Part shown: one piece after another, positions 1 to 10,673 of the stretch
Numbering within the stretch: position 1 is the first letter of the stretch
How the letters are laid out: every line of letters begins with the position of its first letter
Source: Phymorhynchus buccinoides
Taxonomy: Eukaryota; Mollusca; Gastropoda; Neogastropoda; Raphitomidae
Direction: 5' to 3'
NCBI GenBank assembly: GCA_017654935.2
Contig: CM065704.1
Span: forward strand, 17,749,180-17,813,179
DNA: 64,000 nt
Position numbers and translations under genes: made by a program
Notes under the pieces: generated by a model
Seen by the model: only the letters and a program-made list of their open reading frames with translations
Told to the model about the DNA's origin: nothing
The model's database searches: none

Positions 1-19
1 AAGAGAGATGATTATCTAA

Positions 20-178
20 ATTGGGTTTAGGGACTACAATAACGGTCACCTATCTAGGATCTAACCTTATATTTGATGGACTCCTTTTCCACCATTGACG
101 TCCACAGGATGTTGGATTTGGGGACTACAATAACGGTCACCTATCTAGGATCTAACCTCATATTCGATGGATTCCTTA
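20..178. repeat. Two-copy tandem repeat, 91-bp unit
   Basis: The block beginning GGACTACAATAACGGTCACC occurs at 31 and again at 122 with only a few changes, giving two copies of a 91-bp unit. No coding sense is visible. Confidence 0.8.
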
Positions 179-189
179 TACAGATACAG

Positions 190-690
190 AGAAAGAGAGA
201 GGGGGAAGGCAAACAGATAAACGTATAACTATAAGTACAAAAAAACTACAATACATGCACAATGTCAAAATACAGTATGCACAAAAAATGTATATTTCAA
301 GTGTTAATAACATGCATATTTATAAGTCACTTGTAATGTTGGGCAATCTCTCACAGCCCAACCCCCACAGATTTCACTCTCTTGTTTTTTCAGCGTTTTT
401 GTTTGTTTGCCACATGTGGTGTTTGGACAGATCACTGGGATTATTTGTAAAGTGCTCATTTCCTCTCTACCCCTCCCACCCTCCAGATACATCATTATGG
501 TCAGAATACTTTAACACATAACAGTTAAGTTTAATTCAGTAAGATTAAAAATCATGTATTGTAAAATACAGGATGCACATGTGTATTATGTATGACCTCT
601 CCTCTCTCCTCCATCCCATCATTTTCAACCCTCCCTCCTCCCCACCTTCTTTGGTTTTTGTTGTTTTTGTTTGTTTTTCTCACTTTGAAC
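190..690. other. Unannotated AT-rich interval
   Basis: AT-rich sequence with short pyrimidine runs. The open frames here are short and not protein-like. I see no gene. Confidence 0.5.
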
Positions 691-699
691 TCTCTCTTT

Positions 700-1480
700 G
701 GGTGCCCACCGGTTCGCATAATGTGTTTCGCATAATCCTTTGATCAGAGCCGCGGGCGCAAGTCGAGTGTCTCTTAAAAAAACAACTGTCAGTTCGCATA
801 AACGGGTTTGCCATTTCGCATATTATGCACTATTGCAGGTTCTAATGCACTCTACGTGACTTTCTGTTACTTTCTTACTATCCCTAACCCTATCCCTAAC
901 CTATCCCTAACCCTATCCCTAACTTTCTGAGTTTTATGCGAAATGCCATGTCCACAAAGCTTTGTATGCGAAGCGGCAGTATGTGAATCGGCTTTATGCG
1001 AAGCGGCAGTATGCGAACCGGCAGTATGTGAATCGGCTTTAAGCGAAGCGGCAGTATGTGAATCGGCTTTATGCGAACCGGCAGTATGTGAATCGGCTTT
1101 ATGCGAAGCGGCAGTATGCGAAACGGCAGTATGTGAATCGGCTTTATGCGAAGCGGCAGTATGTAAATCGGCTTTATGCGAAGCGGCAGTATGTGAATCG
1201 GCTTTATGCGAAGCGGCAGTATGCGAAACGGCAGTATGTGAATCGGTTTTATGCGAAGCGGCAGTATGTGAATCGGCTTTGTGCGAAGCGGCAGTATGTG
1301 AATCGGCAGTATGTGAATCGGCTTTATGCGAAGCGGCAGTATGTGAATCGGCTTTATGCGAAGCGGCAGTATGTGAATCGGCAGTATGTGAATCGGCTTT
1401 ATGCGAAGCGGCAGTATGTGAATCGGCTTTATGCGAAGCGGCAGTATGCGAAACGGCAATATGCGAACCGGGGCGCACCG
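700..1480. mobile_element. TIR transposon with 8-bp target duplication and internal tandem array
   Basis: The left end (701-720) and the reverse complement of the right end (1460-1479) match at about 18 of 20 positions and share GGTTCGCATA. Both sides carry CTCTCTTT (692-699 and 1481-1488), an exact 8-bp direct repeat typical of hAT target duplications. That 8-mer is pyrimidine-rich, so it is weaker evidence than a complex sequence would be. No transposase is present. The interior is mostly the tandem array at 943-1466. Confidence 0.6.
943..1466. repeat. Tandem array of 15/30-bp units (TATGCGAA / TATGTGAA)
   Basis: About 17 alternating units of the type GGCTTTATGCGAAGCG and GCAGTATGTGAATCG follow each other with little change. 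The unit length is a multiple of three and lacks stops, so several long frames are open on both strands; these are not taken as proteins. The TATGCGAA motif is the reverse complement of the TTCGCATA motif found in the terminal repeats of the enclosing element. Confidence 0.9.
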
Positions 1481-1499
1481 CTCTCTTTCTCTAAGTGTA

Positions 1500-1970
1500 C
1501 AAAAAAATTTAAAGGGCATATTTTGTTTGTTCTCTTGTGGACTCCCCCCTATGTCTTTTCCATCCCCCCCCACACACACACACACACACCCTGTCTGTAC
1601 CATTGTGTTTGTCATAGACACTTGACGACACACTTGTCTTTATAAATCATACGACAAAGCAAAGTTTCCACAAGGTCAAGGTTGCTGTGGACAAAATATT
1701 GATTTTGGGGGAAAAACAACGCACCCAAACAACTGTCGTTTTTATATTATCGCTTGAATACACTTGCCTGTCTTCAGCCATGCACTTTGCAGCTTGTGTG
1801 GTCCCATATTTGTATTGTGTTCAATAACTAGTGAATGTCAATGTAAAGCTGTAAACTAAAGGGTATTGTTTTGTCATAATTGTTTTTCGTTAAACTAAGG
1901 AAGTCCAACAGCCTGTATGTTTTTCAACAAAGTGTTATGCATCATTGCATTATGTGAACATTACATTTCT
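1500..1970. other. Unannotated interval with short CA run
   Basis: Contains a C-run and (CA)n near 1567-1590. No gene is seen. Confidence 0.5.
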
Positions 1971-1975
1971 TTGAC

Positions 1976-1997
1976 AGAGAGAGAGAGGGGGGGGGGG

Positions 1998-2044
<47 letters not shown>

Positions 2045-2112
2045 TGATATTTATTGCCATTACCAACATAGGTCTTATGACAAGGGGGGAGAGTTTACAA
2101 TACAAAATGGCC

Positions 2113-2197
<85 letters not shown>

Positions 2198-2215
2198 CAC
2201 AGAGAGAGAGAGAGA
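1976..2215. repeat. Two (GA)n microsatellite blocks
   Basis: (GA)n with a G-run at 1976-2041 and a longer (GA)n at 2115-2215. The Arg-Glu and Leu-Ser frames across them are repeat artefacts. Confidence 0.95.
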
Positions 2216-2263
2216 GTGTGTGCATGTGTGTGTCAGAGAGCCAGGGGATTTGGCTGTGTGCAT

Positions 2264-2681
2264 TTTTGTTTGTGGCTCAAGCCACAAACCTATAACTCAC
2301 TTTGTCGGTCGGTCGGTCTGTCTGTCGGTCCAAAATTGTCGCACATTTTGACAAAATGTCGCACTTCAAATCGAGGCTACACTTCAAAATTAATTGAGGC
2401 CGCTCTTTAAAATGATGTATTTTAAAAGCGTACAAAATAATAAACATACGTAATACAGACACAACAGACACGACGAGTATGCAGTGCTTCTTTCGATGAG
2501 TATAAGTAGGATACATAGTTTTAAATGTTTTCAAAAAGATATAAAAAGTTACGAAATGGTGCAGAGATAACATTATGGTTTACAGATTAAAATTATTGAA
2601 AAGCCAGGGGAGGTAACTCATGATTGGAGTGGTAAAAATAGACCGCGTGCCACAAACTATGGCGATTTCGCGCTTGTTTTT
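2264..2681 (+). repeat. Dispersed ~420-bp repeat, copy 1 (second at 53740-54167)
   Basis: Nearly the same sequence recurs at 53740-54167 in the same orientation. It starts with a GTTTGTGGCTC hairpin and a run of GGTC/TGTC steps and ends near GTGCCACAAAC. The short inverted match GTTTGTGGC at the two ends suggests a non-autonomous DNA element, but I cannot fix its borders because the match runs past the inverted ends. Confidence 0.7.
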
Positions 2682-2689
2682 TTAAAGAG

Positions 2690-3310
2690 TGCATACACCT
2701 GCATGTTTTACTTTGTGTACTTGCGCAACACACACACACACACACACACACACACCAAAATAACACAGCACAAGTTGCACAAACACATATGCATGATCAT
2801 GCAACATATCAAATGTGAGCCTGCCCTGTGTATGCTTGTCAATGTTGTATCCATGGATGTGCAAGCATCTTAGCTTGCATGAATCATGTGTGCATTCATG
2901 CGTTATGTCATGTATTATTGCATGCATATATGACATGTGCACACACAAGAAACACAAACACACACACATACACACAGAGAACTTAGACAGAGACACTGAG
3001 GATCACCAGCAGACAAGCCCCGTTCCCAAGTAAGGCGCTCAATACTGCACATGATGTCCTCCAAATATGGACCACTGTTTTTAGGGAAGCCTTATTTTTT
3101 GTGTATTTGATGGTTTAAGGTTTGGGTTAGGGTTAAGGATACGGTTAGGAACAGGCTTAGGGTCAGCTTAGTGTCAGTTTGAAAGGTTAAAAGATACAAA
3201 TTCGAAACATTCGTTGAAAAACGACATTGTTACGTGAATTAATGACATTTTACTTTATTTGAACGTCTTTTCCACAGTTGGAGGACTTTATTTGCAGCAT
3301 TGAACGTCTC
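2690..3310. other. Unannotated interval with CA runs
   Basis: Holds (CA)n at about 2729-2753 and a GGTTAGGGTTAAGG stretch near 3120. No gene is seen. If the gene at 3346-5067 continues past 3346, a further exon would lie in or below this interval, but I cannot identify one. Confidence 0.4.
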
Positions 3311-3318
3311 GTCATTCC

Positions 3319-4025
3319 CTAACCCTCCCTGAACACTCCACTCACATGAGATTTGGACACAAAGGTGAAGTTGTAGCAGGCGACGACGTTCAGGTGCAGC
3401 CTCTGGTTCACAACCTTGGAGCAGCACACGCAGTAGCGCTCAAAACAATCACAGAAACCAAACTTGAGCGGCATGGTGTAGGTGAAATTGGCCGTGCGGT
3501 TGCGCGTGCTGACCAGGATGGGCCCGTTGAGGTTTAAAGGATCCACCTTGTTGAGAAACTGCGTCTCCTTCATGATGACCCCGATGTCTTCGAACGACAC
3601 TGTCAGGTTCCATTTCAGCGGCTCAAACACCAGCTGGGGGTACGTTTTGGGCGGGGACACCACCCCGATCACCGCCAGCTGTTCTAGAGTTCGGTTCTTC
3701 ACCTTCTCCCCCACTTCCATGGTTTTGTTCCGGAGCCTGACGCCCAGTTCGTAGGTCTTGTTTTTGATAAGGTCGCCGAGGGCTAGAACATCCATGGGAT
3801 GATCCTTGGGTGGAATGTGTTTTGCTTCTGCTGTTGAAACATTCAGCTGTTCTTTTATAACTATAAGTCCTGGCAAAGCCAGGGGAGCTTCAATCACATT
3901 GTCCTCCAGGTTTAATTTTGTTTTGTTTTTTGGTGATGCCATCACTGATGGTGCCGTTGTGAAATGTTTCCTTGATATGGTTTTGTCGATGATGTGAAAG
4001 CTGTCAGGTTCTACGGTTGCTTTTC
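3319..4025 (-). CDS. Exon 2 of the glycoprotein gene
   Basis: Open from the acceptor at 4026-4027 to a TAG at 3319-3321. An internal GTGAGT donor just before the last residues (3340-3345) suggests that the true exon could stop at 3346, leaving the reading phase at 0. Confidence 0.55.
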
Positions 4026-5067
4026 CTGCAAAATAAAAGTAATTAAAGAAACATGTGCTGTATTTGACAGGGAAGTGCTTATCCCCACGACAGTCGTGCC
4101 CATAAGCTTTTCCTTCCGTTTTCCTTATTCCCACGACTGTCGTGCCGATAATGGAAAGGGGCTGTGGACATTACGGGCACGACCGCAAAAGACTTCTTTC
4201 TATTTTTAGCTTCGTTTTTCACCGGAAATGGAAAGTAGAGGCTCTGTAGCTTGCATTCTATAGAGCCACTGGCGGCTATTTAGCCATGGCCTTTGAAAAA
4301 CTGGGCAAAGGACAAAAACGGCAAGAAAATAGGCCTACCGGAAATGAAATAATAACGGAAGCCAAAATTATTTTATTTTTTTAAATGGCGTGCAGGTATT
4401 AAACATCTTTCGTGGCGATAAGGTTTTTCACCCGTTTTCATTATCCCCACGACTGTCGTGGCCATAAGGTTTTCATTATCCCCACGACTGTCGTGGCCAT
4501 ATGGTTTTTCACCCGTTTTCATTATCCCCACGACTGTCGTGGCCATAAGGTTTTTCACCCGTTTTCATTATCCCCACGACTGTCGTGGCCATAAGGTCGG
4601 CCATTTGACAGACCTGTCTAAGGTTATAAGGCACATCATATCAATTTTGATAAGTCGCACCCAATCCACACTAGGTTTTATTTTACGCTTACTTTCCTTT
4701 TCCATTAGGCTACTTCTATCTCCTCAACATTCTAATTTTTTGTCTTCTTACTACCCCCAAAGTGCAGCAGAATCTTCAGCCTGATGAAGTTGGCTGTCTG
4801 AAGCGAAGAAGAAGAAGAAGCCTGAGTATCCAGTAGGTCAACTAAACTAAATCACCAAATGACCGACTCGTTTGTTTGCAAAATGAGCATCATCCATAGA
4901 GATCCACAAACAGTGCATTTAACGATACAAAGAATAAATATGTACTTACTCTTCCAAGATAAAGATGTGAGCAAATACGTCAGCCAAAATAAACACGCGA
5001 CCAACAAAACCAGAAGAACACGTTTTCTGCGAAATCTTAGCACCGCCATGTCGCTTGTTTTTGTCAT
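3319..5067 (-). CDS. Two-exon type II membrane or secreted glycoprotein, tentatively DUF4773-like
   Basis: Exon 1 (5067-4950) starts at an ATG and encodes a basic N-terminus (residues about 11-16, RFRRKR) followed by a ~20-residue hydrophobic stretch, which fits a signal anchor. It ends at donor GTAAGT in phase 1. Exon 2 begins at 4025 after acceptor TTTTGCAG, and the split codon restores Arg. The joined product is about 274 aa. Exon 2 carries about nine N-glycosylation sequons (NKT, NRT, NLT, NFT, NVS) and, near residues 231-241, a cysteine cluster CDCFERYCVCC followed by a beta-like VVACYNFTF segment. From memory this resembles the DUF4773 domain; I could not search it. Exon 2 may end at a good donor (GTGAGT, exon edge 3346) and continue elsewhere, or read through to the TAG at 3319. 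The intron carries palindromic repeats and a LINE tail. Confidence 0.55.
4083..4600. repeat. Repeated perfect palindrome CCACGACTGTCGTGG with ~46-bp spacing
   Basis: The 15-bp dyad (7-bp arms around one T) occurs about four times at 4446-4592. It is separated by GCCATAAGG plus a TTTTTCACCCG spacer. Two diverged copies lie near 4085 and 4130. The copies sit in the intron of the glycoprotein gene and just upstream of its exon 2. The spacers repeat rather than vary. Confidence 0.85.
4655..4825 (+). mobile_element. LINE 3' tail ending in (GAA)n
   Basis: The tail with GCAGAATCTTCAGC, TGATGAAGTTGGCTG and then (GAA)n is nearly repeated at 6255-6335, where it ends a recognisable reverse transcriptase fragment. 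This copy is therefore a 5'-truncated insertion of the same family. Confidence 0.7.
4950..5067 (-). CDS. Exon 1 of the glycoprotein gene, signal anchor
   Basis: 118 nt give 39 codons plus one base, which matches the two leading bases of exon 2. A second in-frame ATG at 5047-5049 could also be the start. Confidence 0.55.
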
Positions 5068-5344
5068 GTGACCACGTAAAGAGTGCTGTCCCTTGCAGTC
5101 GATAATGCCGTCGATAATGTACCTAGGCCTACTATGCGCTTTCGACAAGTTTGGGGGCGTGGTCTTCTTCTCGACCACCGTCATCGTGATACGCCTGGCT
5201 ACTCGCAGACCGTCAACATGAACGCCAAAAAAGCAACATTCTGCCTTGCTCGGGAAAGGGATAGGGTTAGGATTAGGTTATGGTTATTTTCATGAAACCG
5301 AAAGAACGATACGTTGACATTGGAAGGTGATCTGAAGTGGGACA

Positions 5345-6335
5345 CTCAGCAAAGCGAACAAAACCCTTGGGTTTCTGAGGAGGGCCTTGAAAATTAACAA
5401 CAAGAAAGTCAAGGCACAGGCTTACAAAGCAATGATACGCCCCCTCCTAGAGTACACCAGTCCAGTCTGAGACCCCCACAGCAAGGGCAGCATTGACGCC
5501 ATTGAAAAAGTTCAAAGCCGAGCTGCAAGATGGGTGGCCCGAGACTACCATCAGTCTACAAGATCAGCAGACCTCATCAAGAACTTAAAATGGCCTCTCC
5601 TGCAGACTCGACGAACTGAAGCCCGCCTCACTACTTTATACAAATTTCATACAGGCCTTCTCACTATCAACTCTAAGCACCTTCCTACAAACTCTCTGCA
5701 GAAGAAAAGTCTCCGTCAATCCAACTCAGCATCATATGACATCCCCAGCCATAGAACTCAGTACAGAAAATCTACCTTCTTTCCCCGCACTATCCCTCAG
5801 TGGAACAGTCTGCCCGAGCAAGTTGCCCTCCAATCAGTCACTGGATGCATTCAAAACAGCCCTCCATAAACACCTCCACCAGCCCACCCTGTCTCAGTCA
5901 CCCCCTCCCCCCCCCCCCCTTGCCCCATCCTCACATCAAACTAAATTAGCGAACTAGGGGCCATAGATCAAAGTAGTGGTAAATGAAGGGCTGGAGCTGT
6001 GCCGGTCGGGGTTCGACCCCGGAGGCCGCTATGGTAGCCGGATTGGTCCTGCCTAGATACTGCGAAAGGTCTGTGGTCCTTCTCTGCATGCAACATGTGT
6101 GGCCTTACTGCACTATTATTATTCTTTTACATGATATAGCAAACGGAGTATCATAATACTAAATTCCTGACTATCTTGGCTCTATCTTTCCCCCATAATA
6201 TTTCATCCTATCTCACTATCTACCCTATCTTTGCTGAACTTATTTTCTTTCTTTTTCGTACTACCCCCTAAAATGCTGCAGAATCTTCAGCGTGATGAAG
6301 TTGGCTGCCTAAGGCGAAGAAGAAGAAGAAGAAGA
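5345..6335 (+). pseudogene. Truncated non-LTR retrotransposon: reverse transcriptase C-terminus and 3' tail
   Basis: Conceptual frames give the typical end of a metazoan LINE ORF2: LGFLRRALKINNKKVKAQAY, then RPLLEYTSPV, IEKVQSRAARWVARDYHQST, LLQTRRTEARL and FFPRTIPQWNSLPEQV. It is broken: a frameshift lies near 5370 and an in-frame stop follows SPV, so no protein is made. The 3' end after 5900 is non-coding and finishes in (GAA)n, as in the related tail at 4655-4825. The 5' part of the element is missing, as expected for incomplete target-primed insertion. I would place it among CR1/Jockey-like LINEs without choosing a clade. Confidence 0.85.
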
Positions 6336-6381
6336 GAACATGAGGTGGATAGCTAAAACTGTCTCAAACAGCCGATAGTTA

Positions 6382-6595
6382 GGGGAAGACGGGGTAAAAA
6401 GCGCATGGGCGGGTAAGAAGCCCACCCCAATTATCTCATGAAATGAAGCAAATTTCAGTCTCATTTTGCCCATGAGACGAGCGTTAATGTCTAGCATTCG
6501 TCTCATGGGCAAATTTGACTGACATTTTCTTTATTTCATGAGATAATTGGGGTGGGCTTCTTACCCGCCCATGCACTTTTTACCCCGTCTTCCCC
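6382..6595. mobile_element. Hairpin MITE, copy 1 (214 bp, TA target)
   Basis: Almost the whole element is a palindrome. It begins GGGGAAGACGGGGTAAAA, ends in the reverse complement, and is flanked by TA on both sides (6380-6381 and 6596-6597). The central loop holds GAGACG ... CGTCTC. TA duplication points to a Tc1/mariner-type mobiliser; no transposase is present. Confidence 0.9.
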
Positions 6596-6982
6596 TACTG
6601 TCAAAATCAAGGGAAGTAAATCAGCTGAAGTTGTAAACCTTCATCCAGAAATTGATGCCCAGATATATGAGTTCGACAAAATAAAAACAGTCACATTACC
6701 AAAACGTATGCAAAAACAAAAATATGATTAAACCTTAGATTAAGCCCCATGGGTGTAGGCCTATTTAGCCTACACACAGGGAATCATGTTCATTTAGACG
6801 GTCTGCGAGTAGCCAGGCGTCATCGTGATGGTCTTCAGATTTTTTTTTCTCTCTCTATTTGTTCCCTTCGATTTTTTCTTGATACAAAAAAAGTATGCGT
6901 TGACGTTTCTACTATTAACTATTACAAATCACATCTGGGCAGCAAGTCAGTATTCTGTATTCTGCACAAGTCAACTGTTTAG

Positions 6983-7087
6983 TTGGAACACGCACACGCA
7001 CACGCACACGCACACGCACGCACGCACACGCGCACACACACACACACACACACATTGGCACACACACACACACACACGCACACACTG

Positions 7088-7163
<76 letters not shown>

Positions 7164-7194
7164 TCACACACACACACACACACACACACGCACT
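6983..7194. repeat. (AC)n microsatellite
   Basis: About 210 bp of CA/CG-rich dinucleotide repeat with small interruptions. Confidence 0.95.
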
Positions 7195-7389
7195 ACGTAT
7201 TCCTACTAATATAAGCGTCATAATAATCAAATCGTTGATGCCGGGGAAGTTGTTATTATGCAAGAAGAAGAAGAGTTATTCACGAGCCTACTGACTGGCC
7301 AACAGCTGGTAGCAATGTACTGTGTATTGCAAACGCTGGGAGGATGGCCGTAGAGAGAGAAAGTGTTGTTTTACGTCCTCCCAGTATTA

Positions 7390-7603
7390 GGGGAAGACGG
7401 GGTAAAAAGCGCATGAGCGGGTAAGAAGCCCACCCCAATTATCTCATGAAATGAAACAAATTTCAGTCTCATTTTGCCCATGAGACGAGCGTTAATGTCT
7501 AGCATTCGTCTCATGGGCAAATTTGACTGACATTTTCTTTATTTCATGAGATAATTGGGGTGGGCTTCTTACCCGCCCATGCGCTTTTTACCCCGTCTTC
7601 CCC
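7390..7603. mobile_element. Hairpin MITE, copy 2
   Basis: Same 214-bp palindromic family as 6382-6595, flanked by TA at 7388-7389 and 7604-7605. Confidence 0.9.
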
Positions 7604-7665
7604 TAACCATGTGGGACTATGGCGGTAGAGAGGGAACACGGTTGTTATTGTTTACACGCTTGATA

Positions 7666-7879
7666 GGGTAAGACGGGGTAAAAAGCCCATGGACGGGTAA
7701 GAAGACCATGCCAATTATCTCATGAAATAAAGAAAATTTCAGTCACATTTTCCCCATGAGACGAGTGTTAATGTTTAGCATTCGTCTCATGGGGAAATTT
7801 GACTGAAATTTGCTTTATTTCATGAGATAATTGGCATGGGCTTCTTACCCGCCCATGGGCGTTTTACCCCGTCTTCCCG
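7666..7879. mobile_element. Hairpin MITE, copy 3 (diverged)
   Basis: Same family, TA at 7664-7665 and 7880-7881, only about 60 bp from copy 2. It differs at both arms together (GGGTAAGACGGGG end, CCATGCC in place of CCACCCC), which suggests that it belongs to a different subfamily. Confidence 0.85.
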
Positions 7880-7979
7880 TACGTGGCTGACATTTTAAAT
7901 ACGGGCATTCCAGTTATGCTGATGTGCATCGCACCCCCTCTTCCCCGGGCTTCACTTCCTCTCTCAGAGACACACAGAG

Positions 7980-8300
7980 AGAGAGAGGGGGGGGGGGGGG
8001 GGGGGGCGAAACTGTGACGAGACGAATTTTTATTTATGCAGGGTAATGAGATAAGCATTGCTTTTTTACAGTCAGCCCTGTGGCCAAACAAGAAAACCAA
8101 ACAGACCAACAAATAAGTAATGCAAAAACCGAAAGCAATATAGCTTCAAATGAATAATTAAGACAACCATCATCAAGAATAACAATATTATTCATGTAAG
8201 AGGGAGAAAACAGACAGACAATAATTATCAGGAATTTGAAAAGTATGGGGGAGAGAGATAGAGAGAGGGGGGGGTGGGGGGGGGGGGGGGAGAGACGGAC
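7980..8300. repeat. GA and poly-G low-complexity patches
   Basis: (GA)n followed by G-runs at about 7985-8006 and 8252-8293. Confidence 0.9.
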
Positions 8301-8399
8301 AGATAAACAGCATGGCAGACAATAGGTAGACAGACGATGAACAGACTGGTATACAGACATGTTCCCTTTTGCATTAGATTGAAAGTCCACAATATAAGA

Positions 8400-8651
<252 letters not shown>

Positions 8652-8654
<3 letters not shown>

Positions 8655-9030
8655 TGTCCGTGGTCTAATCTCCAAACTTTAACGTTGACATTTTCTCGGG
8701 AAATAGAAGGCGTACATTGTTCAAACTTTCAATACAAATAGATGTTTATGCAAGCTTTCAAACTATAATGATTTTAACAATTAAATACTTAAAACAACAC
8801 TGTAAGCAGATAACATTTTAGATGAGTGGGTTAGAGAGTATTCAACAGGCAACATGAGTTAAGAAACTCATCAACACTGAAAGTCTCGATAGCTCATCTT
8901 ACATTGGTCTGTCTGTCATGCCAATGGTTCTGGTTCGATTCTCAGTCACTATTTGTTGGCAATATTGTACTTAAACCCCCCACCCCACCCCCCGAGTGAG
9001 CCTTGAAGGCTTTGCCTCTTGCTAAAATGT
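8652..9030 (+). mobile_element. tRNA-headed dispersed element, copy 1
   Basis: Matches the reverse complement of 34668-35130. It contains a diverged tRNA-like part (TGCCAATGGTTCTGGTTCG with a B-box-like GGTTCGATTCTC) and ends GCCTTGAAGGCTTTGCCTC. The part upstream of the tRNA-like region is shared with the copy at 43023-43690. I read it as a SINE-containing repeat, not a tRNA gene. Confidence 0.65.
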
Positions 9031-9540
9031 TTATGTTTCAAAGACATGTTATGTCGGTATAGTTTAAAGATCAACAACCTGTACACCACATAATAACTAT
9101 TTCTCCCCCGCCTTCTTCTTTCGCGTTCTCCTGATTTCCTTGCCTACAACCCTGACACACACACCACCACCACAACCACCACCCTCTCTATCTCTCTCAT
9201 GTGCTTGTCAGTGTCGCGTGCACGTGTGAATGTGTGTGCAGGAGCATGCACGTGATTCTCAATTTATTTTCTTATTCGCCATTTCCCATCTCGCCACATG
9301 GCCTGGAACGCCCCTTTTAGGGGGATTAGATAAGAGTGCTGTCAAGCAGTGCCATTTCGCCGTCCTCCTAGTGTCATTTCGCCATCTTTACTTAACTCCT
9401 TCACTTCAATCCGTTCCTCATAATGAGTAACACGTCACACGGATACTGACATTATATACGCGCGTTCACTCAAATACACACACAAGGGCAAAAATGTGGA
9501 TGTAGCGAATTGACACTAAGTTCTCAATGTGTCGCATGAT
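9030..9540. other. Unannotated interval
   Basis: Mixed sequence with short pyrimidine repeats. I see no gene or recognisable element. Confidence 0.4.
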
Positions 9541-9541
9541 A

Positions 9542-9755
9542 GGGGAAGACGGGGTAAAAAGCGCATGGGCGGGTAAGAAGCCCACCCCAATTATCTCATG
9601 AAATGAAGCAAATTTCAGTCTCATTTTGCCCATGAGACGAGCGTTAATGTCTAGCATTCGTCTCCTGGGCCCAAATGACTGAAATTCGCTTTATTTCATG
9701 AGATAATTGGGGTGGGCTTCTTACCCGCCCATGCGCTTTTTACCCCGTCTTCCCC
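9542..9755. mobile_element. Hairpin MITE, copy 4
   Basis: Same 214-bp family as 6382-6595, TA at 9540-9541 and 9756-9757. Confidence 0.9.
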
Positions 9756-9759
9756 TATG

Positions 9760-10452
9760 GCGATTTGGGAAATGGTGATTATTATGGGTAGAACCACTGG
9801 CATCCTTTATGGATCCACCACTATTAACAGTGACATTTTAAGCTATAAAGCGTTTTCAAGCCACATTTGTACAGTGCATGGAGGGTTGGTAGTGTTTTGT
9901 GGTATAATTTGTTCATAATGATATTCCGTTTCGGTGTGTGTGCCACAGGCATCCGATATTGGATCCACTGCCAACTCTTTATGCACTGACTTTCCTGCTC
10001 TTTACATGTTGGGTTCAGGAGTAGCTACACTACTAGGTTTACTTGCATCCCTTTAATTAGAGGATCACCTCAGTGGTCGGCTCTTTCTACCCACATGTAT
10101 CACATTTTTCAAATCGCAATTTCCGCATTTTAATAACTTATCTATTTTGCCCAAAATGTTCTTCATTTTTCTTTTCACCATGTGCTGGTTTGCTTAAATT
10201 GTGGACTTTTCGGCCTAGTGCAGAGAAGACACCATTCTTTTATTAGAAATGTCTTCCTGTTGGGGTTGATCCACAAAATAGTGTTTGTTAGCAGATATGC
10301 ATACTGACGAGAATTCCATAATTCGAAAGAGATTTCTCTATGTACCGTGCTCATACACTATCTGTCCCCCATTGGGACAAAAAGTAAACCAGCACAATCT
10401 TTTACTTTTACTTTGATCAAATATACACACACACACACATCAACAACAACGA

Positions 10453-10490
<38 letters not shown>

Positions 10491-10640
10491 CAACAATAAC
10501 AACGAGAGCGCGCGCGCGCGCGTACCACAAATGCGCCATAAGTATAACGAAACACATGGATGCAGAGTTTGATTTGTGAGCAACATTTCCAACCTAGGCA
10601 AGACACAAACCACATGTTTTAGCCATTGTAGTTCTGAACA
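9760..10640. other. Unannotated AT-rich interval with CA/CG microsatellites
   Basis: (CA)n at about 10427-10488 and (CG)n at 10508-10521. Downstream of the gene ending at 10674; no other gene is seen. Confidence 0.5.
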
Positions 10641-10643
10641 CTC

Positions 10644-10649
10644 TTTATT
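10644..10649 (-). promoter_or_regulatory. Poly(A) signal AATAAA
   Basis: AATAAA on the minus strand, 25 bases beyond the TAA of the 189-aa gene. This supports 10674-11243 being the true 3' end of a transcript. Confidence 0.6.
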
Positions 10650-10673
10650 TGCAGTACCCCTGGTTTTCAGCTG

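Noticed and set aside
884..925. Telomere-like CCCTAACCCTAT repeats
   Set aside because: Only a few irregular units, internal to the sequence; not a chromosome end.
867..1645. Four long overlapping frames (183-245 codons)
   Set aside because: They come from a stop-free 15/30-bp tandem unit read in several frames on both strands; no splice or family evidence.
4412..4600. CRISPR-like palindromic repeats with regular spacing
   Set aside because: Spacers are the same sequence rather than unique, and the genome is eukaryotic.
8880..8955. tRNA gene
   Set aside because: A and B boxes are diverged and the same sequence recurs inside a dispersed repeat at 34668-35130; it is a SINE head.
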